The notes beneath the pieces are model-generated. The model saw only the letters and a program-made list of their open reading frames with translations. It searched no databases and had not been told where the DNA came from. The position numbers and the translations under genes are program-made. A DNA stretch of 25,524 bases from JAADHX01 sp964569385 (GTDB taxonomy: Bacteria; Actinomycetota; Acidimicrobiia; Acidimicrobiales; Poriferisodalaceae): positions 1-25,524 of the forward strand of contig CAZMUM010000056.1 in the NCBI GenBank assembly GCA_964569385.1, read 5' to 3'. Below are positions 5,868-14,495 of the stretch, piece after piece; position 1 is the stretch's first letter, and every line of letters begins with the position of its first letter.

Positions 5868-7361
5868 ATGACCACTACATCTGATATCGCGTATTCCTCG
5901 GCCACCGAGCTTGCCAGACGCGTGCGCGAGCGCGAACTATCACCCGTCGAGCTGGTGGACTCCGTCATCGATCGGATCGAGCAGAGGAATCCAGATTTGA
6001 ACGCCGTCGTGTACGAGGGGTTCGACGACGCCCGCATCGATGCGATTGCGGCGGAGAGCGCCGTTGCATCGGGCGAGAAGCTGGGCCCTCTCCACGGTGT
6101 TCCGACACTCATCAAGGATCTCTTCGACTTCAAACCTGGGTGGATCTCGACCTTCGGCGGGATCCCCGCCCTTTCCGATCTGGTCGTTGACAACTACTGC
6201 GTCTTCGCCGAGCGGGTCGAGAAGGCCGGGGCGATAATCGTCGGGAAGACCAACAGCCCTGTCATGGGGTTTAGTGGCACCTGCGACAATCCGCTTTTCG
6301 GGCCAACGTGCAATCCCTTCGACACAACGAAGAACTCGGGCGGCTCCTCGGGGGGTAGCGCGGCTGCTGTGGCTGACGGGATGGTTCCATTCGCCGAGGG
6401 CACCGATGCTGGCGGCTCGATTCGGATCCCGGCAGCTTGGTGTGGCGTCTACGGGTTCAAGCCATCTTTTGGCAGGGTTCCGGTCGTGCTTCGGCCGAAC
6501 GCATTCGGAGGAACCAGTCCGTTCGTGGCCAAAGGGCCCATCACGCGAACGGTGCAGGATGCAGCGTTGGTCCTGAACACACTTTCTGGCTACGACTCGC
6601 GAGACCCATACAGTCTGCAATCCGCGCCCGACTTCTTGGAGGGTCTCGACCGCGACCTGTCGGGAAAACGGATCGCTTACAGCCCAGACTTCGGGGTGTA
6701 CCCGGTCGACCCCAGAGTGGCTGAGACAGTGGCGAACGCGGTTCGAGCGTTCGAGCAGGCTGGAGCGATCGTTGAGGAAGTCGAAATCGATATCCCGTTC
6801 GATCACATTGAGTTGATTGACCTTCTGTACCGCCTGATAGCACCCATCAATATCGCCACCATTGAGGGCTTCAAGGAACAAGGCGTCGACCTGCTCGGCG
6901 AGCATAGAGATTCGATGCCCGCTCTCTATGTGCGCCGGATCGAAGAGGGCTACGCCATGAGCGTTACTGACGTAGCCAGAGATCAGGCAATGCGTACCGT
7001 CGTGAACGACGCCGTACAGAACGTCGTCAATTCGTACGACTTTCTTGTGACACCCACTGTTGCCGCAGTGCAGGTCGACAATGCAACGGACGGCAACACA
7101 ATGGGACCATCAGCGGTGAACGGTGTCGATATCGAACCATTGCTCGGATGGTGCATGACCTATTTCTTGAACTTCTCCGGACACCCAGCGGCGTCGATTC
7201 CAGCTGGTCTCATCGACGGAAACCTACCTGTCGGCATGCAGATCATCGGCGACCGATACGACGATGCGGGCGTTCTGACCGCTAGCAGCGTGTTCGAACA
7301 GATTCGCCCTTGGGACAGCACCTACCAACTCTGCCGGGATCGCAGGGTGTCGTCCGACTAG
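5868..7361 (+). CDS. Amidase-signature family amidohydrolase
   Basis: A 497-residue amidase-signature enzyme with a Ser-cisSer-Lys triad. Lys83 lies in PTLIKDLFD, the Gly/Ser-rich stretch NSGGSSGGSAA at 156-166 holds the cis-serine (160 or 161), and the nucleophile is Ser184 in GTDAGGSIRIP. Such enzymes hydrolyse amides or act as GatA subunits; no gatB or gatC is nearby and the LacI-operon context suggests amide catabolism. ATG 5868 has AAGGAG nine bases upstream and lies 33 bp after lacI, so it is probably cotranscribed. It could release an acid that feeds the upstream lyase and oxidoreductase. The last 26 codons (SSVFEQIRPWDS onwards) recur almost unchanged at 10127-10206, an unusual duplication. 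A GC hairpin follows. Confidence 0.92.
   Translation: MTTTSDIAYSSATELARRVRERELSPVELVDSVIDRIEQRNPDLNAVVYEGFDDARIDAIAAESAVASGEKLGPLHGVPTLIKDLFDFKPGWISTFGGIPALSDLVVDNYCVFAERVEKAGAIIVGKTNSPVMGFSGTCDNPLFGPTCNPFDTTKNSGGSSGGSAAAVADGMVPFAEGTDAGGSIRIPAAWCGVYGFKPSFGRVPVVLRPNAFGGTSPFVAKGPITRTVQDAALVLNTLSGYDSRDPYSLQSAPDFLEGLDRDLSGKRIAYSPDFGVYPVDPRVAETVANAVRAFEQAGAIVEEVEIDIPFDHIELIDLLYRLIAPINIATIEGFKEQGVDLLGEHRDSMPALYVRRIEEGYAMSVTDVARDQAMRTVVNDAVQNVVNSYDFLVTPTVAAVQVDNATDGNTMGPSAVNGVDIEPLLGWCMTYFLNFSGHPAASIPAGLIDGNLPVGMQIIGDRYDDAGVLTASSVFEQIRPWDSTYQLCRDRRVSSD
7282..7361 (+). repeat. 80-bp direct repeat, left copy (amidase 3' end)
   Basis: This end of the amidase gene matches 10127-10206 with no gaps and five mismatches by hand alignment. 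Both copies end at the TAG stop. The 2.77 kb between holds an AbiE-like toxin-antitoxin pair and gene fragments. Confidence 0.9.
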
Positions 7362-7391
7362 CTCCCACAGACCAAGATGCAGCGCAATGGT

Positions 7392-7412
7392 CGGGCCTCT
7401 CAGAGAGGTCCG
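7392..7412 (+). terminator. Terminator hairpin after the amidase operon
   Basis: CGGGCCTCT and AGAGGTCCG pair in a 9-bp stem with one G-U and a three-base loop, followed directly by TTT. It lies 30 bp beyond the amidase stop. Confidence 0.6.
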
Positions 7413-7850
7413 TTTGCCCGATCGGCCATTGTTTCGCGCAGCCCTCCAAGGCGTCGATATCGCTCGCAGGAGCGCCGCCCATCAACATCGCTCACTGCAC
7501 TTCCCGAGTGTGGTGGCTGTCGTGGGCCAACACGAGCGTTACGGAGGGGGTTGAATCTGTCGCCGCCGGCCGGAGAGTGTCGGATCAATCGTTTGATGGG
7601 GCCTCTTCCAGACGTGACACTGAGGTGTTTGATGGGTTCGCCGTTCGAACTCCTGCACCGGACTACGGCCAGCGCGGCCGCATGATCAACGTAGGAGTGG
7701 ACGCCAACGAGTTCCGGCCAACTGATGAGGCCGCGATCGCCGAGCTGATTGGCGCCAGTCCAGAGAGCAGTTCGCCTGCCATCCAATAGGTCTCCCGCCG
7801 TCCCCGGTGACGGTGCAGCCAACCAGCGACCGCCACCGCTGCGGCTCGGC
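7413..7850. other. Gene-poor stretch between amidase and toxin genes
   Basis: No gene with recognisable motifs was found here. Open frames exist on both strands (for example to 7789 on plus and from 7822 on minus), but their translations show no family signature. The last part of the plus frame, from about 7681 (RMINVGVDANEFRPTDEAA), looks somewhat protein-like and could be an eroded gene. The stretch lies just inside the left amidase repeat. Confidence 0.4.
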
Positions 7851-8684
7851 TCACCTCGCGAACAGGTGGTCGTGGAAGGCAGTGACCGCTACAACCGCGT
7901 CGGCTAGAACCGTGCGGGGGTCGAGTTCGGGGTGGTCCAATGCCATCTGGGCCGCGTAGGCCTGTGGCCCTTGCGCATCAGGATCCGCGAAATTTGCTCG
8001 CAGGTCATCGAGAGCGACCCGAACCGTTGTCAGGTCATCAGGGAACCGATCGAGCACTGCCTGGGCGGCGTCAACGGGTCCGCCGGCGTCGTTGTGGACC
8101 AGAACGAACGCAATGTCGTACCAGTCCTTCCGAAGACGTCGTCCGTAGGCTGCCGCGGCCTTGGCGAGAAGGAACCCGGCCGGGCCGGCGACGTTCACCT
8201 CCACCGTCTGGTCTGCGTCGCCTACCCGTGCACAAAGTTCGTGTACGTCGAAGTCGCGGGCCGCGAATCCGGTCCCACGAAGGTTCGCCGCGCCCAAATC
8301 TTCACAGCCGTCGAAGTCGACAGTTGCGCCGGCGGGTTGGTCGTCGAGGTCGGCGAGCAGCTCGAACTTCACAACCGTGCGATGGTTGGGTCCGTCGGCC
8401 TTCCACCTCCAGATCCGCTCCTTGTCGGGTTCGAACTCGGCACTGCGCAAGGCTCGTTCCAGACGGGCCGCGTTCACCGAGCCACACGAGATCTCGAGAT
8501 CGACTTGCACATCGACGTCGGTGGTGCCGGCGTGTCGGAAAGCGCTGGTGGAGCACAAAAGCTCAGGCACGAGCCCGCCGAGAACCACGAACTCGGGTCG
8601 GGTTCCGTAGTGGTAAACGACCCGCACGAGGGCGCATTCAGCCGCGGCGCGTGCCGCCCGGCTTCTTGGTTCCTCAGCCTCCAT
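7851..8684 (-). CDS. Nucleotidyltransferase, AbiEii/MenT-like putative toxin
   Basis: A 277-residue protein with a minimal nucleotidyltransferase fold. GGLVPELLC at 36-44 resembles the GG-S motif with the serine replaced, and GTTDVDVQVDL holds the Asp pair (D56, D58) expected to bind metal. A later segment, RKDWYDIAFVL, matches the conserved KD-YD region of AbiEii-type enzymes. AbiEii toxins transfer nucleotides to RNA and act in phage abortive infection or as type IV toxins. Its ATG overlaps the end of the upstream gene by 11 bp, and that gene has antitoxin-like features, so the two form one operon. Family membership is well supported; toxicity is inferred. Confidence 0.75.
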   Translation of the reverse strand: MEAEEPRSRAARAAAECALVRVVYHYGTRPEFVVLGGLVPELLCSTSAFRHAGTTDVDVQVDLEISCGSVNAARLERALRSAEFEPDKERIWRWKADGPNHRTVVKFELLADLDDQPAGATVDFDGCEDLGAANLRGTGFAARDFDVHELCARVGDADQTVEVNVAGPAGFLLAKAAAAYGRRLRKDWYDIAFVLVHNDAGGPVDAAQAVLDRFPDDLTTVRVALDDLRANFADPDAQGPQAYAAQMALDHPELDPRTVLADAVVAVTAFHDHLFAR

Positions 8685-9687
8685 GCATCAGCTCACGCAG
8701 ATGCTCGGCCGCTTCCTCACCACGGACCCCGGCTTTGCGAAGATCGACGAACACCCGGGGCCACGGAGCGACGCGAAGGCCGGCCAGTTCGTTTGCCATT
8801 CGGTCAACGGTGACGGTGGGGAAGGGCCGGAGCGTGAGACGCCCCCCGTCGATGGGTCGCAGCCCGACGTCGGCTGCGGTCGATTCGAGGCCGATGATCG
8901 TGGTGACCGCGAGGTAGACCTCGGTCGAGGTGATGGTCGTGATCAGCGGAGCGAGTGCTGATGCTGCGGCCAGGCCAGTAGCGGCCCATCGAACACCCGC
9001 GCTGTCCCACTCCGCACCGACTTCAACAAGACCCGCGACAGGATCGCGCCAGGTCGTACCAACAGTGAGCGACACCGACTCCGGCGTCACTGCCGCGGCC
9101 ACGGCGTAGGCGTCGAGGAGACGGCGCTCGTCGGGAACGCGGCGTGCTGATCCTCGGCCCCTTCGTGCCGTAGCTTCGAGAAGGCCCTGATCGGTAAGGA
9201 AACGCAGCGCGCTCGTGCAACTTCCTGCCGAGAGCCCTGTTGCCAACCGAGTCTCAGCCACCGTCGCCTTCGTGTGACACAAGAGAGCCTCGGCGATTGC
9301 GAGCACGGCCGGGGTCCACCGCTTGGGCCGCTCGACACCGGTTGGTGGCCGGCCCGAGCGCGAGATGATGACATGCCCGACAGCTATCTCTGCCGCGCCC
9401 GTCTCATCGACCCATCCGATTCCAGCTTCCGATGCCGCGTCTCGTGCGCCGCGAGACAACTGACGGCCGACCACTACATCGGGGCGAGGGTCGTGATCCC
9501 CGATCACCGCCTTCACGTCTCCGAGGTTCCCCTCTCCGACCCAACGAACGTAGAGATGCCGCCCGCCGAGGGTGACTCCTGATCGGCCTGAGCCGACGAC
9601 CGCGTCGCGTGCCGATGGCGGAAGCACGCCAAGGATCGCGTCGATGGCACGCTGGGTCGTGTCGTGTTCGTTCGTCCTCGTCGGCAC
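8674..9687 (-). CDS. AbiEi-like winged-helix antitoxin/transcriptional regulator
   Basis: A 337-residue protein. Residues about 125-175 (TPAVLAIAEALLCHTKATVA through FLTDQGLLEATARRG) form a winged helix-turn-helix. The flanking N-terminal part and the larger C-terminal domain resemble AbiEi-type and related type IV antitoxins. In such pairs the antitoxin represses the operon and neutralises the nucleotidyltransferase without stable binding. The GTG start at 9687 is chosen because it is the first start after a predicted promoter with repeated sites. The gene overlaps the nucleotidyltransferase start by 11 bp. The pair sits between two copies of the amidase 3' end, suggesting acquisition by recombination. 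The family match comes from gene order and domain type rather than a clear sequence signature. Confidence 0.65.
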   Translation of the reverse strand: MPTRTNEHDTTQRAIDAILGVLPPSARDAVVGSGRSGVTLGGRHLYVRWVGEGNLGDVKAVIGDHDPRPDVVVGRQLSRGARDAASEAGIGWVDETGAAEIAVGHVIISRSGRPPTGVERPKRWTPAVLAIAEALLCHTKATVAETRLATGLSAGSCTSALRFLTDQGLLEATARRGRGSARRVPDERRLLDAYAVAAAVTPESVSLTVGTTWRDPVAGLVEVGAEWDSAGVRWAATGLAAASALAPLITTITSTEVYLAVTTIIGLESTAADVGLRPIDGGRLTLRPFPTVTVDRMANELAGLRVAPWPRVFVDLRKAGVRGEEAAEHLRELMHGG

Positions 9688-9693
9688 GGGCTA

Positions 9694-9719
9694 ATACCTC
9701 AGTGACCCACTATACCTCA
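9694..9719 (-). promoter_or_regulatory. Toxin-antitoxin promoter with direct repeats
   Basis: On the plus strand ATACCTCA occurs twice, at 9694-9701 and 9712-9719, exactly 18 bp apart. A minus-strand TATAGT -10-like box (9714-9709) overlaps the distal copy. The arrangement suits autoregulation by the AbiEi-like protein. Confidence 0.5.
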
Positions 9720-9828
9720 CTAGCACACTGATGTATCGGTATTCGCTGAGGAATAGCTCTGCATTTAGCCCGGACCATCACGGACACCAATGCACCACGC
9801 CCTCCTCCACGGGCATCTCGATCATGGG

Positions 9829-10125
9829 TCAGCCCGCGATGAGTTTGTCGAGCATCGCTACGAGTGTTGGCCTCCGCCGATGTTCCCCTCGCAGGTCGAC
9901 CAGATATGCGTGATGTTCCGCAACGAGCCCGGCCGCTACAGCAGCTCGTCTCGCGTTCTTGAGCTGCTCTACCGCAGCCCGATACGCCCGTCGATCGGTC
10001 GTCTCCAAGATCGACTCGACAACGTGCACATACACATCGACCGACGCGGCTGTATCGACAACTTCGTAAGCCTCGGCAAGCCGCACGAGCCGCTCGTCGC
10101 CGAGCTCATCAACATCTTCGGCGGC
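9829..10125 (-). pseudogene. C-terminal fragment of a SWIM-zinc-finger-type protein
   Basis: The minus-strand frame ending at 9829 encodes about 100 residues with a helical pattern, ending AYLVDLRGEHRRRPTLVAML and DKLIAG. This resembles the C-terminal helical part of SWIM-zinc-finger or similar bacterial proteins, which end in a ...LR..H.R+P..+..LD pattern. The zinc-finger half is absent, and the frame runs upstream into the antisense of the amidase fragment, so it cannot be an intact gene. It is probably a leftover from recombination. The family is named from memory of that tail pattern. Confidence 0.45.
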
Positions 10126-10126
10126 T

Positions 10127-10206
10127 CTAGCAGCGTGTTCGAACAGATTCGCCCTTGGGACAGCGACTACCAACTGTGCCGGGATCGCAGGGTGTCTTCC
10201 AACTAG
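10127..10206 (+). repeat. 80-bp direct repeat, right copy (orphan amidase 3' end)
   Basis: This copy encodes SSVFEQIRPWDSDYQLCRDR plus a short tail and a TAG stop. Against the intact amidase end it has five base changes in 80: two silent, and three causing T-to-D and D-to-N. That coding-type pattern suggests it came from an amidase paralogue or a displaced gene end. No upstream amidase sequence is present, so it is non-functional. Confidence 0.85.
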
Positions 10207-10263
10207 GGCTCCCAGCGGCGACGGCTTGAGCGCTGGCCAGCGGACGAGGGCTATCGTCGGACC

Positions 10264-12660
10264 ATGACCGGTATCGCTCGCGACCAGTTGGCAGACTTAC
10301 TACGCAACCTCCGAAGTGGTGGATCGTTTTGCACGCGCCGCACCGCTCCGGTCGGCAACCTGACCATCGAGGTCCGAGGTGTGGGACCGCTCAGCTTGCC
10401 AGTGACCGCTGCCAAGGCAAAGGAGCTTCGTCTCCTCGCCCACCCCGCCAAATATGGACACGGTGCGCAAACCATCCTCGATCGGCGCGTCCGCGACACA
10501 TGGGAGATTCCTCGTTCCCGAGTGAAGATCGACAAGCGGCGATGGAACAACACGCTTCGTCCGATGCTAGATACCATCCGCGAGGACCTCGGCCTGCCCG
10601 CCACCAGCTCACTCAAAGCAGAACTGCACTCCATGCTTGTGTATGAGCCCCACCAGTTCTTCGCCCCACACCAGGACTCCGAGAAGAACGACCAGATGAT
10701 CGGCTCGCTGGTCGTGCTGTTGCCGTCGAACTCGAAGGGCGGCGAGCTCGTGGTCGAGCACCGCGGCGAGTCGCGCCGGTACCGGGGCTCCGCGTCGTCG
10801 TTGACGTTCGTGGCGTTCTATGCCGATACCCGCCACGAGGTCCTGCCTGTAGAGAGCGGCTACCGGGTGGTGCTCACCTACAACCTGATGCTCGCCGGGC
10901 ACACCACCCCAGCGAACGACAACGCCGCCGTGCTCGCGGCCACAGCCGCTGAGTTACTGGAACAGCACTTCGTGCAAACGCCCCAACCTCGATGGCCAGG
11001 CGACAGCCAGGCCCAAGATCCCCGCGACCGTCTCGTCTTTCTGCTCGACTACCAGTACACAGAGAGGGGGCTCCGTTGGCCCGAGCTCAAGGGTGACGAC
11101 GCCACCCGAGCCAACATCCTCGGCCAGGCCGCTCGCCAGGCGGACTGCGAGATGGCCCTGGGTCACGCCGAGATCCAAGAGACCTGGGAGTGCTACGACA
11201 GCGGGCCGCCGCCGTGGAGGCGCGGAGCCCGATCGAACTGGGACGATAATCCCGAACGCACCGATCTCGAGCTCGGCGACCTCCTCGATTCCACGGTCGA
11301 GATCACTCCGGCCGCCGGTGAGGTGTCCAGCTTCGACTCCTATGTGACAACGGCCGAGCTGGCAACGTCGGCACCCTCCCTCAAGCTGACGGCATACGAC
11401 ACTGAGTACACCGGCTACATGGGCAACTCGGGCAACACGATGGACCGCTGGTACCGGCGAGCGGCCGTCGTGATCTGGCCGAAATCTCGCTCGCTCGCAG
11501 TGCGGGCCAAGGGCGATCCACTCGCTGCCCTCCACGAACTGCTCGGGTCCACCGACGACCCCGACGCGTCACAAACACGGGCCGACGATGTGTCAAGTCT
11601 GCTGCGGTTCTGGCCCGACGGCGTTCGAGAGGGGAACCAACGAACGCTTCTGCCCCCAGCGCTACTCCTTGCCTGGGAGCTCGAGCACGAGAACCTCGCG
11701 ACACGCCTGCTCGAGCCCTTCACCCTCGAAGCCGTCACACCGGCAGATGCCACCGTCCTTCTGGCACTGACCGAACAGCACGGCCAGCCTTGGTTCGACC
11801 AACAGCTCGCATCATGGGTGGATCATCGGCCTCGGTTCGCGTCGCGCACCGCGCCAGAGCGAGCGGAGTGGGTCGAAAGCCTTCCAGATCTCTGCACGAG
11901 CCTGACCGACGACCCGCACGCCTCCAAAGATCTCAAAGCTGACCTCGCGTCTGCCCTCGTGAATCACCTGTGGAACTGGCTCGAAGCTAAGATCTCGCTC
12001 GCGGAGTCGATCGTCACACCATCTCAGCAGCACGCCGCCATGCGCGATCTCGCTGCACCACTGCTCGCTGTCCTGCGCTCGACCGCCATCGTCGACGACC
12101 CCGACCTTCGCGAGGTGATCGTCGAAACGATGTGCGACCCGACCGTTCAACTCAGTCAACTGCTGTTCGAGGTCGTCGATTCGTCCACTCGACTTCCCTC
12201 GGACCAACTCGACGAGATCGGAATCACGCGCCTCGCCCGGCATTGCGCGAGAACCCTGCAAGAGGCACTCGCCCGGCCCGAACGCGCCGGCGACGACTGG
12301 TCGATCACCGAGCTCGAACCAGGCGGCTGCTGCGACGACTGTGTACAACTCGCGACCTTCCTCACCGACCCGGCACAGCAGCAGCTTGTATGGCCGCTCG
12401 CGAAGCCCCGACGCCAGCACATCCACCGTCGTATCGACGAGGCCGAGCTACCGGTGACGCACCAAACCAAACGGGAAGGCAGCCCGCACAAGCTCGTTCT
12501 CACCAAGACGTCGGAGCTGTTCACCCGAGATGCCGAACGCCGCAATAGCGCCCAAGCCCGCCTCGATTCCGTCAAGCACTTACTCGGCGTCACTCAGGCC
12601 GGAACCGGGAGCCTGCTAACGCGCAACGCCCAGACAGAGCGAACCCAACACGATTCGTGA
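10264..12660 (+). CDS. Large 2-oxoglutarate/Fe(II)-dependent oxygenase
   Basis: A 798-residue protein with a prolyl-4-hydroxylase-type double-stranded beta-helix near its N-terminus. The iron triad is visible as H136-Q-D138 (FFAPHQDSEK) and H191 (ADTRHEVLPV), with R201 (SGYRVVLTYN) as the 2-oxoglutarate-binding arginine. The remaining ~580 residues lack a recognised domain; they are acidic and helical, with a CCDDC cluster near residues 690-700 that could bind metal. Similar long proteins occur in bacteria and fungi, and their substrates are mostly unknown. No signal peptide is seen, so it is cytosolic. A TATCGT box ends six bases before ATG 10264, again suggesting a leaderless transcript. 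It stands alone. Oxygenase chemistry is well supported. Confidence 0.88.
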   Translation: MTGIARDQLADLLRNLRSGGSFCTRRTAPVGNLTIEVRGVGPLSLPVTAAKAKELRLLAHPAKYGHGAQTILDRRVRDTWEIPRSRVKIDKRRWNNTLRPMLDTIREDLGLPATSSLKAELHSMLVYEPHQFFAPHQDSEKNDQMIGSLVVLLPSNSKGGELVVEHRGESRRYRGSASSLTFVAFYADTRHEVLPVESGYRVVLTYNLMLAGHTTPANDNAAVLAATAAELLEQHFVQTPQPRWPGDSQAQDPRDRLVFLLDYQYTERGLRWPELKGDDATRANILGQAARQADCEMALGHAEIQETWECYDSGPPPWRRGARSNWDDNPERTDLELGDLLDSTVEITPAAGEVSSFDSYVTTAELATSAPSLKLTAYDTEYTGYMGNSGNTMDRWYRRAAVVIWPKSRSLAVRAKGDPLAALHELLGSTDDPDASQTRADDVSSLLRFWPDGVREGNQRTLLPPALLLAWELEHENLATRLLEPFTLEAVTPADATVLLALTEQHGQPWFDQQLASWVDHRPRFASRTAPERAEWVESLPDLCTSLTDDPHASKDLKADLASALVNHLWNWLEAKISLAESIVTPSQQHAAMRDLAAPLLAVLRSTAIVDDPDLREVIVETMCDPTVQLSQLLFEVVDSSTRLPSDQLDEIGITRLARHCARTLQEALARPERAGDDWSITELEPGGCCDDCVQLATFLTDPAQQQLVWPLAKPRRQHIHRRIDEAELPVTHQTKREGSPHKLVLTKTSELFTRDAERRNSAQARLDSVKHLLGVTQAGTGSLLTRNAQTERTQHDS

Positions 12661-12833
12661 CGCAGCATCTTGACACCCTCGGTTGGGTAGCCCGCTCCCG
12701 TGAAAGACGCAGCAGACATCCAGCCGATCCCGAATGCCGCTCCACGCAGGTGTGAAACGCAGCGAGCTCGCCGGGCTCAACTCCGCGAGGTTTCCTGAAG
12801 CGAAAATCATCCGCGGAAGGATCGTCGCGTCGG

Positions 12834-13685
12834 TCAGTCCACGATCGGCAGGAGGTTCGACACCATGAACTGACCGACAACAGCGGCTGTGTCCGGGAGC
12901 CTGGTCACCTCGACCAATGACCCGAGTGCGTGGTCGACCACGGTAATGGTGGTGCCGGTCGCGTCGATCATGATCGCTGTCGTGTCGAACGGGCCTAGGC
13001 CGAACCCCTCGGGGAGATCGACACACAACGCCCAGTCGGTGGCGACGTCGAGCACATGCACGAAGGCAGCGGTTTGGTTCGCCGAGTGGTCGTGAGCCGC
13101 TGCGCCTGGCTCGACGTGACCATGGTCGTGATACTGACGGATGTATAGCGTGTAGAGCTGATCGCCCCGAGGTGACCACACTTGCTGCCGTCCGGAGCCT
13201 CTCATCTCCTCTGCTAGCTGGGTCTTGAGCGGTCCAAGGGTTTCGGTGAGGGTTGCGGCCTCGATATCGATGGTGCTGACCCGGTAGGCGACGGGAGCCT
13301 CGGCCGGTCGGTGGTCGATCGCAAACAGCGTTCTCCCATCGGGGGAGAACGCCTCGGGCTCGAGGTTGCGGTCCAAGGTCATAGTGCGGGTCGTGCCCGT
13401 GAGTTGATCGCGTACAGCGATCGTCGACTCAGTACGCCCGCCCGGCGCGTAGATCGACGCACCGTCTGGCAGAGGGTCCGCAAACGCCTGGTAGCGGCCG
13501 TCATTGGACGTGATCCGAATCTCGGGGGCCGTGGGCGTGGTCAGGACCGACGACGAGTTTCGCATTCGGTCGACCAAAAAGGGAGTTGCGCCGATCACCG
13601 GCAGGACTGCAGCAGCAATAAGGAAGCTACGGCGGCTCGTGGTTCGGGACGCGGGCTCAGTTTCGGACATGACGGTTTCGGACAT
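12834..13685 (-). CDS. Tat-exported beta-propeller-like protein
   Basis: A 283-residue protein with a twin-arginine signal (TTSRRSFLIAAAVLPV; R18-R19 plus a hydrophobic helix), so it should be exported folded. The mature part has repeated strand patterns such as EAFSPDGRTLFAID and VWSPRGDQLYTLY, typical of WD40-like or YncE-like propellers. A His-rich loop (QYHDHGHVEPGAAAHDH) may bind metal. The start is ambiguous because a 15-bp tandem duplication gives two in-frame ATGs (MSETV-MSETE). It lies 60 bp after the anti-sigma-like gene on the same strand and probably shares its transcript. Export and fold are reasonably supported; the function is unknown. Confidence 0.72.
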   Translation of the reverse strand: MSETVMSETEPASRTTSRRSFLIAAAVLPVIGATPFLVDRMRNSSSVLTTPTAPEIRITSNDGRYQAFADPLPDGASIYAPGGRTESTIAVRDQLTGTTRTMTLDRNLEPEAFSPDGRTLFAIDHRPAEAPVAYRVSTIDIEAATLTETLGPLKTQLAEEMRGSGRQQVWSPRGDQLYTLYIRQYHDHGHVEPGAAAHDHSANQTAAFVHVLDVATDWALCVDLPEGFGLGPFDTTAIMIDATGTTITVVDHALGSLVEVTRLPDTAAVVGQFMVSNLLPIVD

Positions 13686-13745
13686 GACGGACCTCCACTT
13701 GCTCTACACGACAAGTCGGTCGATGGTTCCTTTCATGGTTGAGTC

Positions 13746-14495
13746 CTACTCAAGCGAACTGGCGATCTCGATGACCTCAGACTGGACGAGATCACCGAAG
13801 ATCCGGTACTCGATGCCATTGGCCTCCCACAGAAGCGCGTTCCCGACGGACTCCAGCACATCGCCCGTCGCACGGACATGGACACCCTCGATCCACAGCG
13901 CAGGGGTGCCATCAGCGAGACCCACGGTTGACACTGCGTCGAATGCTGTGACGAGCTTCTGTTGCGGCGCCCCGGCCGATCGAGCCCGCGCTGTGAGGGT
14001 GATGCGTTCCCATGCAACGACGAGTTCTTCGCCCTCGCCGATGTCGCGGATCTCCCAGCCGCCGGGAGCCCCAACGAGTTCGGGAGCGGGTAGCTGCACA
14101 GAGATGTCCAGCTGCTCGGTCGCCGCGAGCCGGATGGAGCCTGAGTCCCAACCCTCATCGGCTGGCGGGGCGGTTGGCGGTATGACTGGTTCGGCTCGCG
14201 GAAGGTCGTCCACGATCACCACCGATGTGTTCCCGATACCGAGCCAATTGGCGACCGCGGTTCGGGCCGGAGCAATCGAGAGAACCAGGATGCTGGCGAG
14301 CAAGATAAGCGCGGCTACGACCGCCAGGGACCTCCGTCGCCCTGCGCGCCGCGGCGTCGTCGAGTCGATAGCGGTGTGTAGCCTCACGACCAGGTCGATG
14401 CCCGTTGGTTCGACCGCGGGGCCGAGTGCCGCAATGCGGGCACCCATCTCGGCGTCGTCGAGTTGGCCCCAGTCGGTCATGGCGCCCTCACTCAT
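13746..14495 (-). CDS. Membrane-anchored anti-sigma-factor-like protein
   Basis: A 249-residue protein with about 55 N-terminal cytosolic residues, one membrane helix (RSLAVVAALILLASILVLSI, residues 56-75) and a large exported domain with alternating beta-strands. Its start overlaps the sigma-factor stop by 8 bp. Such coupling and topology are typical of ECF sigma/anti-sigma pairs, where the cytosolic part holds the sigma factor until an external signal is sensed. The zinc-binding HxxxCxxC anti-sigma motif is not present, so any inhibition would use a non-canonical N-terminal domain. A positive co-regulator role cannot be excluded. Topology is supported by sequence; the anti-sigma role comes from gene order. 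Confidence 0.7.
   Translation of the reverse strand: MSEGAMTDWGQLDDAEMGARIAALGPAVEPTGIDLVVRLHTAIDSTTPRRAGRRRSLAVVAALILLASILVLSIAPARTAVANWLGIGNTSVVIVDDLPRAEPVIPPTAPPADEGWDSGSIRLAATEQLDISVQLPAPELVGAPGGWEIRDIGEGEELVVAWERITLTARARSAGAPQQKLVTAFDAVSTVGLADGTPALWIEGVHVRATGDVLESVGNALLWEANGIEYRIFGDLVQSEVIEIASSLE

Noticed and set aside
5940..6905. 321-residue open frame antisense to the amidase
   Set aside because: It has no family motifs and lies wholly inside a gene with a complete catalytic triad.
7932..8917. Long plus-strand frames over the nucleotidyltransferase gene
   Set aside because: Arg-rich, motif-free shadows of the minus-strand gene.
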